This document shows, in pieces, positions 25,957 through 34,987 of a DNA stretch of 64,000 bases. The notes below the pieces were generated by a model. The model saw only the letters and a program-made list of their open reading frames with translations, ran no database searches and was not told the origin of the DNA. A program made the translations under genes and the position numbers. This stretch comes from Achromobacter sp. B7 (GTDB lineage Bacteria; Pseudomonadota; Gammaproteobacteria; Burkholderiales; Burkholderiaceae_B): the NCBI RefSeq assembly GCF_003600685.1, contig NZ_CP032084.1:4836001-4900000 (forward strand). The letters are read 5' to 3'. Position 1 is the first letter of the stretch. Every line of letters begins with the position of its first letter.

Positions 25957-27588
25957 ATGCACATCGCGGCAATCGCACACGTTTTGCGTCGTCTTCTTCT
26001 TGCGTGGCTGCTTGCCATGCCGCTGCTGGCCGCCCCCGCGGCGGCAGCGGGCGTGGACCCGGCCCTGCTTGCGCCGCTGGCCGGCGACGACACGGACGCC
26101 AAGCTGCAAGCGATTGCCGCGCTGGGCCAGCTGCCCGAACCCGGCGCCGCGGCCGTCTTGCAGGCGCTGGGCAATGACCAGCTTTATGCCACGCCGGATG
26201 GACGCGTGCTGATCGGCATCGACAGCGCGCGCGCCACCGATCCGACAACCGGCGCGGCCGTGGACCTGCCTTCGGGTTCCGGCACCGTCAGCATCAACAA
26301 CCGCCTGCGCCGCGCCATCGAGGCCGCGCTGGCGGGTTCCCGCTTGTTTTCGGACAAGCCCGATGAACGGCTGGACGCCGCGCGCCGCTTGCAGCAGACC
26401 GGCGACCCCGCCCGCCTGCCCATGCTTGAAAAGGCGCTGGCCTCCGAAAAGAACGACGCCGTGCGCGACGCGCTGCTGATCGCGCAGGCCAACCTGGAAT
26501 TAAAAAGCGCCGACCCGGCCAAGCGCCGCCATGCCGTGGAACTGCTGGGCAACACGCGCAACGCCGCGTTCCGCCCGACGCTTGCCGCGCTGACGCAAGA
26601 GCGCGACGGCGCATACACCGAACCGGATGCCGGCGTGCGCGAGGCCGCAGCCACCGCGCTTAAACAGATCGACCGCCACCTGGCCACGATTGAATGGGCC
26701 GGCAACCTGTTCTACGGCATCAGCCTGGGCAGCGTGTTGCTGCTGGCGGCGCTGGGGCTTGCCATCACCTTCGGTTTGATGGGCGTCATCAACATGGCGC
26801 ACGGCGAATTGCTGATGATCGGCGCGTATGTGACCTACGTGGTGCAGTCGCTGTTTCGCGCCTGGTTGCCAGGCTGGCTGGACTGGTACGTGGTGGCGGC
26901 GCTGCCGCTGGCTTTCGTCGTGACGGCGCTGGTCGGGATGGCGCTGGAACGCACCGTGATCCGCTGGCTGTACGGCCGGCCGCTGGAAACGCTGCTGGCC
27001 ACGTGGGGCATCAGCCTGATGCTGATGCAAGGCGTGCGCACGTTGTTCGGCGCGCAGAACGTGGAAGTGGGCAACCCCAGCTGGATGTCCGGCGGCATCA
27101 CGGTGCTGGGCGGCCTGGTGCTGACCTACAACCGGCTGGTCATCATCGGCTTTGCCTTCTTTGTGGTGTTCCTGGTGTGGGTGCTGCTGAACCACACGCG
27201 CCTGGGGCTGTTCGTGCGCGCCATCACGCAGAACCGGCGCATGGCCGATTGCGTGGGCGTGCCGACCGGACGCGTGGACATGCTGGCCTTCGGCCTGGGC
27301 TCGGGCATTGCGGGCCTTGCCGGCGTAGCCTTGTCGCAGCTGGGCAACGTGGGGCCCGACCTGGGGCGCGGCTACATCGTCGACTCTTTCATGGTGGTGG
27401 TGCTGGGCGGCGTGGGCCAGTTGGCCGGCACCGTCATCGCGGCCATGGGGCTGGGCGGCGTCAACAAATTCCTGGAGCCCTATGCGGGCGCCGTCATGGC
27501 CAAGATCACCATCCTGGTGCTCATCGTGCTGTTTGTCCAAAAGCGGCCGCAAGGCCTGTTCGCCCCTCGCGGCCGGAGCGTTGAATGA
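25957..27588 (+). CDS. urtB: Urea ABC transporter, permease UrtB
   Basis: 543 residues. Like other UrtB proteins it has a signal-like N-terminus and an extra ~240-residue extracytoplasmic domain with HEAT-like helical repeats, before a LivH-type permease domain (from ~residue 250: ITFGLMGVINMAHGELLMIGAYVTY, the substrate-pore family motif, and FVRAITQNRRMADCVGVPT near the cytoplasmic coupling helix). It forms the inner-membrane channel with UrtC. Starts 14 nt after urtA and its stop overlaps the urtC start. Confidence 0.95.
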   Translation: MHIAAIAHVLRRLLLAWLLAMPLLAAPAAAAGVDPALLAPLAGDDTDAKLQAIAALGQLPEPGAAAVLQALGNDQLYATPDGRVLIGIDSARATDPTTGAAVDLPSGSGTVSINNRLRRAIEAALAGSRLFSDKPDERLDAARRLQQTGDPARLPMLEKALASEKNDAVRDALLIAQANLELKSADPAKRRHAVELLGNTRNAAFRPTLAALTQERDGAYTEPDAGVREAAATALKQIDRHLATIEWAGNLFYGISLGSVLLLAALGLAITFGLMGVINMAHGELLMIGAYVTYVVQSLFRAWLPGWLDWYVVAALPLAFVVTALVGMALERTVIRWLYGRPLETLLATWGISLMLMQGVRTLFGAQNVEVGNPSWMSGGITVLGGLVLTYNRLVIIGFAFFVVFLVWVLLNHTRLGLFVRAITQNRRMADCVGVPTGRVDMLAFGLGSGIAGLAGVALSQLGNVGPDLGRGYIVDSFMVVVLGGVGQLAGTVIAAMGLGGVNKFLEPYAGAVMAKITILVLIVLFVQKRPQGLFAPRGRSVE

Positions 27589-28712
27589 AACAGACCGCGC
27601 TGACCGATCTGACCCTGCTGACCCGCCGCCCCCTGTTCTCGGGCCGCGCGTGGACGGCCCTGGCCGTGGCGGCCGCACTGCTGGCGCTGCTGCCGCTGCT
27701 GAACCTGGTGTTTCCGCCCGGCCATGCGCTGCACGTGTCCGCGTATGCCGTGGCGCTGCTGGGCAAGTTCATGTGCTACGCGATGGCGGCGCTGGCGCTG
27801 GACCTGGTGTGGGGCTACGCCGGCATCCTGTCGCTGGGCCACGGCCTGTTCTTTGCACTGGGCGGCTACGCGCACGGCATGTATTTGATGCGCGCCATCG
27901 GCCGCGACGGCGTCTACCAAAGCAACCTGCCCGACTTCATGGTGTTCCTGGATTGGAAGAGCTACCCCTGGTACTGGTCCTTCACCGAGCACTTCTGGTA
28001 CGCGATGCTGCTGGTGGTGCTGGTGCCCGGCGTGCTGGCCTTTGTGTTCGGCTACTTCGCCTTCCGCTCACGCATCAAGGGCGTGTACTTTTCCATCATC
28101 ACGCAGGCGCTGACGTTCGCCGCCATGCTGCTGTTCTTTCGCAACGACACGGGCTTTGGCGGCAATAACGGCTTTACCGATTTCAAGCGCATCCTGGGTT
28201 TTGACATCACCGCGCCGGGCACGCGCGCCGCGCTGTACTGGATCACGCTGGCCGCGTTGGCGGGCGCGTTGATCCTGGCGCGCGTGGTCACGCAATCCAA
28301 GCTGGGCCGCGTGCTGACCGCCGTGCGCGATGCCGAAAGCCGGCTGCGTTTTATCGGCTACGACCCCTTGGGATTCAAGCTGTTCGTGTGGACCTTGTCG
28401 GCCGTGTTGTGCGGCATAGCCGGCGCGCTGTACGTGCCGCAGGTGGGCATCATCAACCCCAGCGAAATGTCGACCGAGACCTCGATTGAAATGGTGATCT
28501 GGGTGGCCACCGGCGGGCGCGGCACCTTGATCGGCCCCATCATCGGCGCGGGTGCGGTCAATGGCTTGAAGACCTGGTTCACCAGCGTGCTGCCGGAATT
28601 CTGGCTGTATGCGCTGGGCCTGATCTTCGTGCTGGTGACGCTGTTCCTGCCCACCGGCATCGTGGGCCTGGCCCGCCGCATCATGGCACGCTTGCAGGAG
28701 AAGAAGGCATGA
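27585..28712 (+). CDS. urtC: Urea ABC transporter, permease UrtC
   Basis: 375 residues, LivM-type permease with about nine membrane segments. Motifs include ALDLVWGYAGILSLGHGLFFALGGY near residues 66-90 and the coupling-loop region LTAVRDAESRLRFIGYDPL. Start overlaps the urtB stop by 4 nt (ATGA) and its stop overlaps urtD, so urtBCD are translationally coupled. Confidence 0.95.
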   Translation: MKQTALTDLTLLTRRPLFSGRAWTALAVAAALLALLPLLNLVFPPGHALHVSAYAVALLGKFMCYAMAALALDLVWGYAGILSLGHGLFFALGGYAHGMYLMRAIGRDGVYQSNLPDFMVFLDWKSYPWYWSFTEHFWYAMLLVVLVPGVLAFVFGYFAFRSRIKGVYFSIITQALTFAAMLLFFRNDTGFGGNNGFTDFKRILGFDITAPGTRAALYWITLAALAGALILARVVTQSKLGRVLTAVRDAESRLRFIGYDPLGFKLFVWTLSAVLCGIAGALYVPQVGIINPSEMSTETSIEMVIWVATGGRGTLIGPIIGAGAVNGLKTWFTSVLPEFWLYALGLIFVLVTLFLPTGIVGLARRIMARLQEKKA

Positions 28713-29548
28713 CCAGCACGCACACCGAACAGGCCATGCTGGACGGCGGCCCCAGCGGCGATGCCGGCTACGGCCGCGTCAGCCCCAAGGGCCTGGACAC
28801 CAGCCACGGCGCCATCCTGTACCTGGAAGGCATCACCGTCAGTTTCGACGGTTTCAAGGCGCTGAACGACCTGACGCTGGACATCGGCGTGGGCGAACTG
28901 CGCTGCATCATCGGCCCCAACGGCGCGGGCAAGACCACGATGATGGACGTCATCACCGGCAAGACGCGGCCCACGGCGGGCACCGCGTTTTTTGGCCAGA
29001 GCATAGACCTGACAACCTTGAACGAAGCGCAGATTGCGCACGCGGGCATCGGCCGCAAGTTCCAGCGCCCCACGGTCTTCGAGCAGCACAGCGTGTTTGA
29101 AAACCTGGAGCTGGCGATGAAGACGGACAAGCGCGTGCGGCCCACGCTGTTCTCGCGCCTGAGCAGCGAGCAGGCCGACAAGATCGGCGAAACGCTGGAC
29201 CTGATCCGCCTGCGCACGGAAGTGCGGCGCCCGGCCGGCCTGCTGTCGCACGGGCAGAAGCAGTGGCTGGAAATCGGCATGCTGCTGATGCAAGAGCCGC
29301 AGCTGCTGTTGCTGGATGAACCCGTGGCGGGCATGACCGATGCCGAAACCGAACGCACCGGCGAACTGCTGAACGAGCTGCGGGGCCGCCATTCATTGAT
29401 GGTGGTGGAACACGACATGGACTTCGTCAACCAGATCGCGGGCACGGGCAAGGTGACGGTGCTGCACGAAGGCTCGGTGCTGGCCGAAGGGCCGATGAGC
29501 AAGGTGCAGGCCGACCCGCGCGTGATCGAAGTCTACCTGGGGCGCTAA
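28709..29548 (+). CDS. urtD: Urea ABC transporter, ATPase UrtD
   Basis: 279 residues, LivG-type ATPase. Walker A is GPNGAGKTT (~residues 70-78), the signature reads LLSHGQKQWLEIGMLL rather than LSGGQ, a feature common in UrtD proteins, and Walker B is LLLLDEPVAGM with the D-loop following. An N-terminal ~30-residue extension precedes the first beta strand. Pairs with UrtE on the cytoplasmic face to energise urea import. Confidence 0.95.
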   Translation: MTSTHTEQAMLDGGPSGDAGYGRVSPKGLDTSHGAILYLEGITVSFDGFKALNDLTLDIGVGELRCIIGPNGAGKTTMMDVITGKTRPTAGTAFFGQSIDLTTLNEAQIAHAGIGRKFQRPTVFEQHSVFENLELAMKTDKRVRPTLFSRLSSEQADKIGETLDLIRLRTEVRRPAGLLSHGQKQWLEIGMLLMQEPQLLLLDEPVAGMTDAETERTGELLNELRGRHSLMVVEHDMDFVNQIAGTGKVTVLHEGSVLAEGPMSKVQADPRVIEVYLGR

Positions 29549-29550
29549 AG

Positions 29551-30249
29551 ATGCTGGACGTAAGCACGATCAACCAATACTACGGCGGCAGCCACACGCT
29601 GCGCGGCGTATCGATGTCGGTGCGCCAGGGCGAATGCCTGGCCCTGCTGGGCCGCAACGGCGTGGGCAAGACCACCTTGCTGAAATGCGTGATGGGCGTG
29701 TTGCCCGTGGCCAGCGGCAACATCGCTTTCGACGGTGCGGACATCACACGGCTGGCGCCGCACCAGCGCGCCGCGCGCGGCATGGCCTATGTGCCGCAGG
29801 GCCGCGACATCTTTGCGCGGCTGACGGTGGAAGAGAACATCCTGATGGGCATGGCCACCAAGCCCGCCGCGCGCGCGCGTCGCATCAAGGAAGAGGTGTT
29901 TGAACTTTTTCCCGTGCTCAAAAGCATGCTGTCGCGGCGCGGAGGCGACCTGTCGGGCGGCCAGCAGCAACAGCTGGCCATTGCGCGCGCGCTGGTGGCC
30001 GAGCCCAAGCTCATCATTCTGGACGAGCCCACCGAAGGCATCCAGCCGTCCATCATCAAGGACATCGCGCGGGTGATCCACATGCTGCGCCAGCGCGGCG
30101 ACATCGCCATCCTGCTATGCGAGCAGTACTTCGATTTCGCGCGCGAGCTGGCGGATCAGTTCGTGGTGCTGTCGCGCGGCGAAGTGGTGGCCAGCGGCGA
30201 CCGTAGCGCCATCGACGGCGAGGACGTGCGGCGGCATCTGTCGGTTTGA
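29551..30249 (+). CDS. urtE: Urea ABC transporter, ATPase UrtE
   Basis: 232 residues, LivF-type ATPase. Walker A GRNGVGKTT (~residues 34-42), ABC signature LSGGQQQQLAIARAL, Walker B LIILDEPTEGIQPSI. It begins 2 nt after urtD and is the last gene of urtABCDE. No urease genes are in the window; imported urea would be handled by the divergent urea carboxylase/allophanate hydrolase. Three GGGCCAT repeats follow its stop codon but no clear terminator. Confidence 0.95.
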   Translation: MLDVSTINQYYGGSHTLRGVSMSVRQGECLALLGRNGVGKTTLLKCVMGVLPVASGNIAFDGADITRLAPHQRAARGMAYVPQGRDIFARLTVEENILMGMATKPAARARRIKEEVFELFPVLKSMLSRRGGDLSGGQQQQLAIARALVAEPKLIILDEPTEGIQPSIIKDIARVIHMLRQRGDIAILLCEQYFDFARELADQFVVLSRGEVVASGDRSAIDGEDVRRHLSV

Positions 30250-30363
30250 ACCGGCCCCGCGCCGGGCCATGCAGCGGGCCATCCTCCGGGCCATGCACCT
30301 GGCCGCGCCGCAGGCAAAGCGCCGGAGCAAAGCGCGTTGAGATTCTTTTGATTTTGCGCGCGC

Positions 30364-30387
30364 ATCGGAAAACTGCTCCGATATAAT
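30364..30387 (+). promoter_or_regulatory. -10 box and dyad just before the cruR-like gene
   Basis: A consensus TATAAT at 30382-30387 lies 8 nt before the ATG at 30396, so transcription should start within a few nucleotides of the start codon and leave no leader. A perfect dyad ATCGGA-N7-TCCGAT (30364-30369 / 30377-30382) overlaps the left edge of the -10. No good -35 is visible and there is no Shine-Dalgarno sequence. Confidence 0.5.
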
Positions 30388-30395
30388 CCGGCTCC

Positions 30396-30824
30396 ATGTG
30401 CTTCGCTACTTTCCTGACCCGCCCCACCGTGTGGATCGCGCTTGCCGCGATCCTGTGGGCGTCGTTGGCGCCGTCGCTAGCCCATGCCCTGAGCCTGTCT
30501 CCCGACGGCCATCACATCCATCGCATCCAGGTCGATGTCTGCGCCGCTGGCGCGGATGACAGCGCCACGATGACGCTGGACGTCGTGCACGATGGCCCGC
30601 ACGACGCCTCGCAAGACGGTCATGCCGGCGACGGCCATGGTGACAACCACCATTGTCCGCTGTGCCGTAACCCCCATGCCGACGTCGGCATCCTGCCCAC
30701 GCCCGTGCCGGTGCTGCCCGTTCCCGTGCGCCGCGCCACGACCTACCCGCCGCTGTTCTTCCTGGCGGCAAACCCCCTTCATGCCTGGAGCGCGGTTCAG
30801 CCGCGCGCACCGCCCGCCAACTAA
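30396..30824 (+). CDS. cruR: DUF2946 protein, CruR-like copper-responsive upstream regulator
   Basis: 142 residues. A hydrophobic N-terminal segment (WIALAAILWASLAPSLAHA, 13-31) is followed by a His/Asp-rich region leading to a CPLC motif (C87-C90) and a C-terminus ending PRAPPAN, with RAPP at 137-140 two codons before the stop. In Bordetella pertussis, CruR-family DUF2946 proteins act as regulatory upstream ORFs: translation stalls on RAPP without copper, and copper sensed by the nascent CXXC relieves the stall and allows Rho-dependent termination before the receptor gene. Gene order here (DUF2946, TonB receptor, PepSY protein) matches that operon. The 266-nt downstream gap is C-rich. Function by orthology, not tested. 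Confidence 0.88.
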   Translation: MCFATFLTRPTVWIALAAILWASLAPSLAHALSLSPDGHHIHRIQVDVCAAGADDSATMTLDVVHDGPHDASQDGHAGDGHGDNHHCPLCRNPHADVGILPTPVPVLPVPVRRATTYPPLFFLAANPLHAWSAVQPRAPPAN

Positions 30825-31090
30825 GCTGGCGCTGAGTCAACCGCCCACACGTTCGCGGCTTCCTTGGTGGTCCCTTCTTGGCCCCTTGGTGTCCCGTCGT
30901 GGCCCCTCGTGGCCCGCTGTGTGCGCAGCACGACCTATCGCCCAGCTTGCCGTCTTTAGCCGACCCACCGTCTTCGCGCCTTGATGCGCGAGGCATGGCG
31001 ACGTCGTCATCCAGACCTTGAGCCTTCCCCGCGCACCGCCTGCATTCCGGCGGCGTGCCGGACGCGCTCGCCCGTTTGCAGGCATGCTTC
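30825..31090 (+). promoter_or_regulatory. C-rich, probable Rho-utilisation leader between cruR and the receptor gene
   Basis: A 266-nt gap without a credible gene. Much of it, especially 30840-30910 and 30940-31040, is rich in pyrimidine-C dinucleotides and loosely repeats GGCCCCTTGGTG/GTCGTGGCCCC elements. CruR regulation in Bordetella uses Rho-dependent termination in exactly this position, so a rut site is expected here. No intrinsic terminator is visible. Confidence 0.5.
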
Positions 31091-33292
31091 ATGAAACACA
31101 CTTCTCTGTACACCTTGCTGCTGGGCGTCATGGCCAGCGCTCCCGCCCTGTCCCTGGCCGCCGAACCCGCCGTCACGACCCTGGCGCCCACCACCATTTA
31201 CGGCGCCGGCCATGTTGAGCCGGCGCCCAACGGCCCCATCGACCTGGACATCAAGGACAGCACCGGCAGCCGCCTGGGGCTGACCCTGCGCGAAACGCCG
31301 GCCAGCGTCACCGTCATCACGCGCGAGCAGATCGAAGCGCGTGGCTCGCTCAACACGCAGGACATCGCGCGCGGCATTCCGGGCGTGGACAACGCCTCGC
31401 CCCCCGGCAATGCCGGCGCGGTCAGCTATCGCGGCTTCGCCGGTGGCCAGGTATCGCAATTGTTCAACGGCATCTCGGTGCAGTACGACGCCATTGCCGG
31501 GCGCCCGGTGGACAGCTGGATCTACGATCGCGTCGAAGCCATCGGCGGCCCGTCCACGTTTCTGTTCGGCGCGGGCGCGGTCGGCGGCGCCATCAACGTT
31601 GTCACCAAGCTGCCCGAACGCGACACCTTCTACGACAGCCAATTCCGCCTGGGCTCGTTCGACAGCCGCCAATATTCCATCGGCCTGAACCAGCAATTGG
31701 CGGGTGACGCCGGCGGCCAGGGCCACTACCTGCGTATCGACGCCAACACCGGCTCCAGCCACGGTTGGGTGGACGGCAACCATAGCCGCGCCACGCAAGT
31801 GGCGGCATCGCTGCTGTCGGACCTGGGCGCGGACCTGACCCAGACCTTCGCCTTTGAATACCAGCGCGAACAGGTCGACCGCCCCTACTGGGGCACGCCG
31901 CTAAAAACCAACGCCAACGGCGTGGTGCAAGGCGAAGGCCAGATCATGGATGGCACGCGTTTCAAGAACTACAACGTCAACGACGGCCTGTACGAGCAAT
32001 CCATTCTGTGGGCGCGGTCGATCACCGAATGGCGCGCGGGCTCGAACCTGACGCTGAAGAACACGCTGTACCACTATCGTGCTGAACGCGATTTTCGTAA
32101 CCTGGAAAGCTATCGCTTCAATGCCGGCAACAGCCTGGTGCTGCGCTCGGGCGCGTTGCTGCAACGGCACGAGCAGACGCTGACCGGCAACCGCATCGAA
32201 GGGCTGTACCGCTCGACGCTTGCCGGGCTGCCCAGCGACTGGTCGTTTGGCGCCGACATCAGCCAGAACAAGGTCACGCGCTTTCCAACCAGCATCAACG
32301 GCCAGGTCGACGCCGTGGACCCGTACGACTTTTCGCCTGGCGACTTCTACGATATTCCCGGCATGACGCGCGGCCACAAGCCCGATCGCGAGAACCGCAT
32401 CCGCACCTTTGCCCTGACGGTGGAAAACCGCACGCAGGTGCTGCCCGGCGTGGCCATTGTGTCGGCGCTGCGCAAGGACTTTATCGACCTGGACCTGACC
32501 AACCGCCGCGCGGTGACCGCCACGTCGCCCGCCAGCGCGCAGCGCAGCTATTCGCCCTTGACCGGGCGCTTGGGCGTGAACTGGGAAGTCAGCCCCGAAG
32601 CCGCGTTGTACGCGCAGTACGCGACGGCGGCGGACCCCCCTTCCGGCTTGCTGGCCACCGCATCCTTCGCCGACGTGCTGAACAACGACAAGCTCACCAC
32701 CGGCACGCAGGCCGAAGTGGGCGGCAAGTTCAACTTCTGGGACGGGCGCGGCGCGGCCACCGTGGCGGTCTACGAGATCAAGCGCAAGAACATGGCCACG
32801 TCCGACCCCGACAACCCCGGCGTCAGCGTGCCGGTGGGCGCGCAGTCCGCGCGCGGCGTGGAACTGGCGGGCGGCCTGCAACTGACGCCCAAGCTGTCCC
32901 TGCAAGGCAACGTGGCCTTTGTCGACCCGCGTTACGACGACTTCTCGCAATCCGTGGGTGGCGTGCCGGTATCGCGCAATGGCAACGTGCCGACCAACAC
33001 GCCACGCCGGTTGGCCAACGTATGGATCGATTACGCCTTCGTGCCCGACTGGAATGCCAGCGTCGCCGCGCGCTACGTGGGCCGTTCCTACGCGGACGCG
33101 GCCAACACCGTGTGGGCGCCGTCCTACACCGTGTTCGATGCGGCCCTGTCGCACCGGATCAACCGCAACGTGAACGCCACCGTGCGCGTGCGTAACCTGA
33201 CCGACAAGGTCTACGCCGCCAACGCCAGCCCGACCATGTTCTACCTGGGCGCGCCGCGTTCGGTGGAACTGACGCTGCAAATGCGGTTCTGA
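31091..33292 (+). CDS. bfrG: TonB-dependent outer-membrane receptor, BfrG-like
   Basis: 733 residues. Signal peptide ends near LSLAAE; a TonB-box-like TLAPTTIYG follows. The plug domain (~60-170) contains TLRETPASVTVITREQI, the SYRGFAGGQVSQLFNGI segment and DRVEAIGGPSTFLFGAGAVGGAINVVTK. The rest is a 22-strand barrel ending in an aromatic residue (LTLQMRF). Although the fold is annotated as a siderophore receptor, the DUF2946 leader gene and PepSY neighbour match the copper-repressed BfrG operon of Bordetella pertussis. Ligand is unknown; a copper or metal chelate is suggested by context. The start at 31091 begins the signal peptide; an alternative start 12 codons upstream does not. Confidence 0.88.
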   Translation: MKHTSLYTLLLGVMASAPALSLAAEPAVTTLAPTTIYGAGHVEPAPNGPIDLDIKDSTGSRLGLTLRETPASVTVITREQIEARGSLNTQDIARGIPGVDNASPPGNAGAVSYRGFAGGQVSQLFNGISVQYDAIAGRPVDSWIYDRVEAIGGPSTFLFGAGAVGGAINVVTKLPERDTFYDSQFRLGSFDSRQYSIGLNQQLAGDAGGQGHYLRIDANTGSSHGWVDGNHSRATQVAASLLSDLGADLTQTFAFEYQREQVDRPYWGTPLKTNANGVVQGEGQIMDGTRFKNYNVNDGLYEQSILWARSITEWRAGSNLTLKNTLYHYRAERDFRNLESYRFNAGNSLVLRSGALLQRHEQTLTGNRIEGLYRSTLAGLPSDWSFGADISQNKVTRFPTSINGQVDAVDPYDFSPGDFYDIPGMTRGHKPDRENRIRTFALTVENRTQVLPGVAIVSALRKDFIDLDLTNRRAVTATSPASAQRSYSPLTGRLGVNWEVSPEAALYAQYATAADPPSGLLATASFADVLNNDKLTTGTQAEVGGKFNFWDGRGAATVAVYEIKRKNMATSDPDNPGVSVPVGAQSARGVELAGGLQLTPKLSLQGNVAFVDPRYDDFSQSVGGVPVSRNGNVPTNTPRRLANVWIDYAFVPDWNASVAARYVGRSYADAANTVWAPSYTVFDAALSHRINRNVNATVRVRNLTDKVYAANASPTMFYLGAPRSVELTLQMRF

Positions 33293-33317
33293 CGAACGCG
33301 CGACCAAGGGGGATGCC

Positions 33318-34850
33318 ATGAGCACCACATCCAGCCGCGCGCCCGCGCGCCACGCCGGGCCGCCACTGTCCACGCGCGCCAAGCGTTGGCTGTACCTGAT
33401 CCATCGCTGGGCCGGCATTGTGCTGTGCCTGTTCTTCGCCATGTGGTTTATTTCCGGCGTGGTGATGATGTACGTGGGCTACCCCAAGCTGACGCCGCAC
33501 GAGCGGCTGACGCATCTGGCGCCGCTGGACGCGGCCACGCTTGCCGTCACGCCCGCCCAGGCGCTGGCGGCGGCCGGGGCAAGCGATTCCATCGGCCTGA
33601 GCCTGGCCGCCACGCGCGCCGGCGCGCCGGTCTATCTGGTGCCCGGCGCGCCGCGCAAGCCGCCCAAGGTGGTGGATGCGGCCACCGGCGCCCTGCTGCC
33701 GCCCGCCGATGCGTCGGTGGCGAAGGCATCGGCGCAGGCATGGTTCGGCGGGCAGTACGCCGCGCGCCATCAGGAAACCGTGGACGAAGACGTCTACACG
33801 CATTCGGGTTCGCTGGACGTGCACCGTCCGCTGCATCGGGTGGACATGGACGACCCGGCGCGCACGCGCTTGTACGTGTCGTCGGCCACGGGCGCGGTGG
33901 TGCTGGACGCCACGCGCAACGAGCGCGCCTGGAACTACGCGGGCGCGTGGATCCACTGGCTGTATCCGCTGCGCGGCAACGTGCTGGACCGCTGGTGGCA
34001 TGACGTGGTGGTGTGGCTGTCGGTGGCGGGTGTGCTGGTGGCGCTGACGGGCACGGTGGTGGGCATCCTGCGCTGGCGCTTTTCGCGCCCGTACGCCACG
34101 GGCAGCCGTTCGCCCTACCGCGAACGCATGATGCGATGGCATCACATCAGCGGGCTGCTGTTTGCCGCCATCACCATCACATGGATCTTCAGCGGCCTGA
34201 TGTCGATGAACCCGTGGAAGTTGTTTACCAGCACGGCCGCGCCGCTGGCGCACAGCGCGTACGCCGGCCCCGCCGCCGAGACGCCGCTGGCCTCGCCGCG
34301 TGAACTGATTGCCGCGCTGCCTGCCGCCCCGCGCGAACTGACCTGGACGCGCGCCGCCGGCCAGGACGTGGCGTTGGCCCGCAGCAGCGTCGGCGCGCCG
34401 CGCGTGCTGTCGGCCACGGCCGCCACGCCCACCGCGTTTGCCGAAGCAGACTTGCGCGAGTCGGCCGCGCGCCTGCTGCCCGACGCGGCGATACGCGAGG
34501 TTCAGGTTCTGCACGACTACGATTTCTACTACTACGCGCGAGACGCGCACGCGATGCTGGGCCACGTCGAAAAGCCGCTGCCGATGTGGCGCGTCGTCTA
34601 CGACAACCCGCAGGCGACCTGGGTGTATCTGGACCCGGCCACCAGCCAGATCGTGGGCCGGCAAGACCGCAGCAATCGCGTCAGCCGCTGGCTGTTCGCC
34701 TTCTTGCATAGCTGGGACTGGACCGGCCTGTTGTCGCGCCGGCCGGTGTGGGACGTGCTGCTGATTGTGTTGAGCCTGGGCGGCGCGGCGTTGAGCCTGA
34801 CCGGCGTGGTAATCGGTTGGCGGCGCTTGGGCAAGAAGCTGAAAGGATGA
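33318..34850 (+). CDS. PepSY-domain inner-membrane protein
   Basis: 510 residues. An N-terminal helix (WLYLIHRWAGIVLCLFFAMWFISGVVMM) with the PepSY_TM HRWxG motif, a further membrane pair near 225-290 (VVVWLSVAGVLVALTGTVVGIL, GLLFAAITITWIFSGLMSM), and a final helix near 480-500. The two large periplasmic loops carry PepSY-like regions. Such proteins often accompany TonB receptors and may reduce or release the imported metal-chelate. It starts 25 nt after the receptor with a GGGGGATGCC leader, so it is the third gene of the cruR operon. Confidence 0.85.
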   Translation: MSTTSSRAPARHAGPPLSTRAKRWLYLIHRWAGIVLCLFFAMWFISGVVMMYVGYPKLTPHERLTHLAPLDAATLAVTPAQALAAAGASDSIGLSLAATRAGAPVYLVPGAPRKPPKVVDAATGALLPPADASVAKASAQAWFGGQYAARHQETVDEDVYTHSGSLDVHRPLHRVDMDDPARTRLYVSSATGAVVLDATRNERAWNYAGAWIHWLYPLRGNVLDRWWHDVVVWLSVAGVLVALTGTVVGILRWRFSRPYATGSRSPYRERMMRWHHISGLLFAAITITWIFSGLMSMNPWKLFTSTAAPLAHSAYAGPAAETPLASPRELIAALPAAPRELTWTRAAGQDVALARSSVGAPRVLSATAATPTAFAEADLRESAARLLPDAAIREVQVLHDYDFYYYARDAHAMLGHVEKPLPMWRVVYDNPQATWVYLDPATSQIVGRQDRSNRVSRWLFAFLHSWDWTGLLSRRPVWDVLLIVLSLGGAALSLTGVVIGWRRLGKKLKG

Positions 34851-34987
34851 GGTTTGGCCGAATCAGGCTGCGGCCGGCCTCGCGTGTCCAGAAGTAAAAC
34901 CCAGCACGGCGCCGCACTTTGTAAGCGGACTGACGGGAAACCCCATTACCATCGCGGCTATTGTTTATTACGCTGCGATGACGTGTC

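Noticed and set aside
31901..34709. Antisense frames of 513 and 516 codons over the BfrG-like receptor and PepSY genes
   Set aside because: Composition typical of shadow frames; the plus-strand genes have clear motifs.
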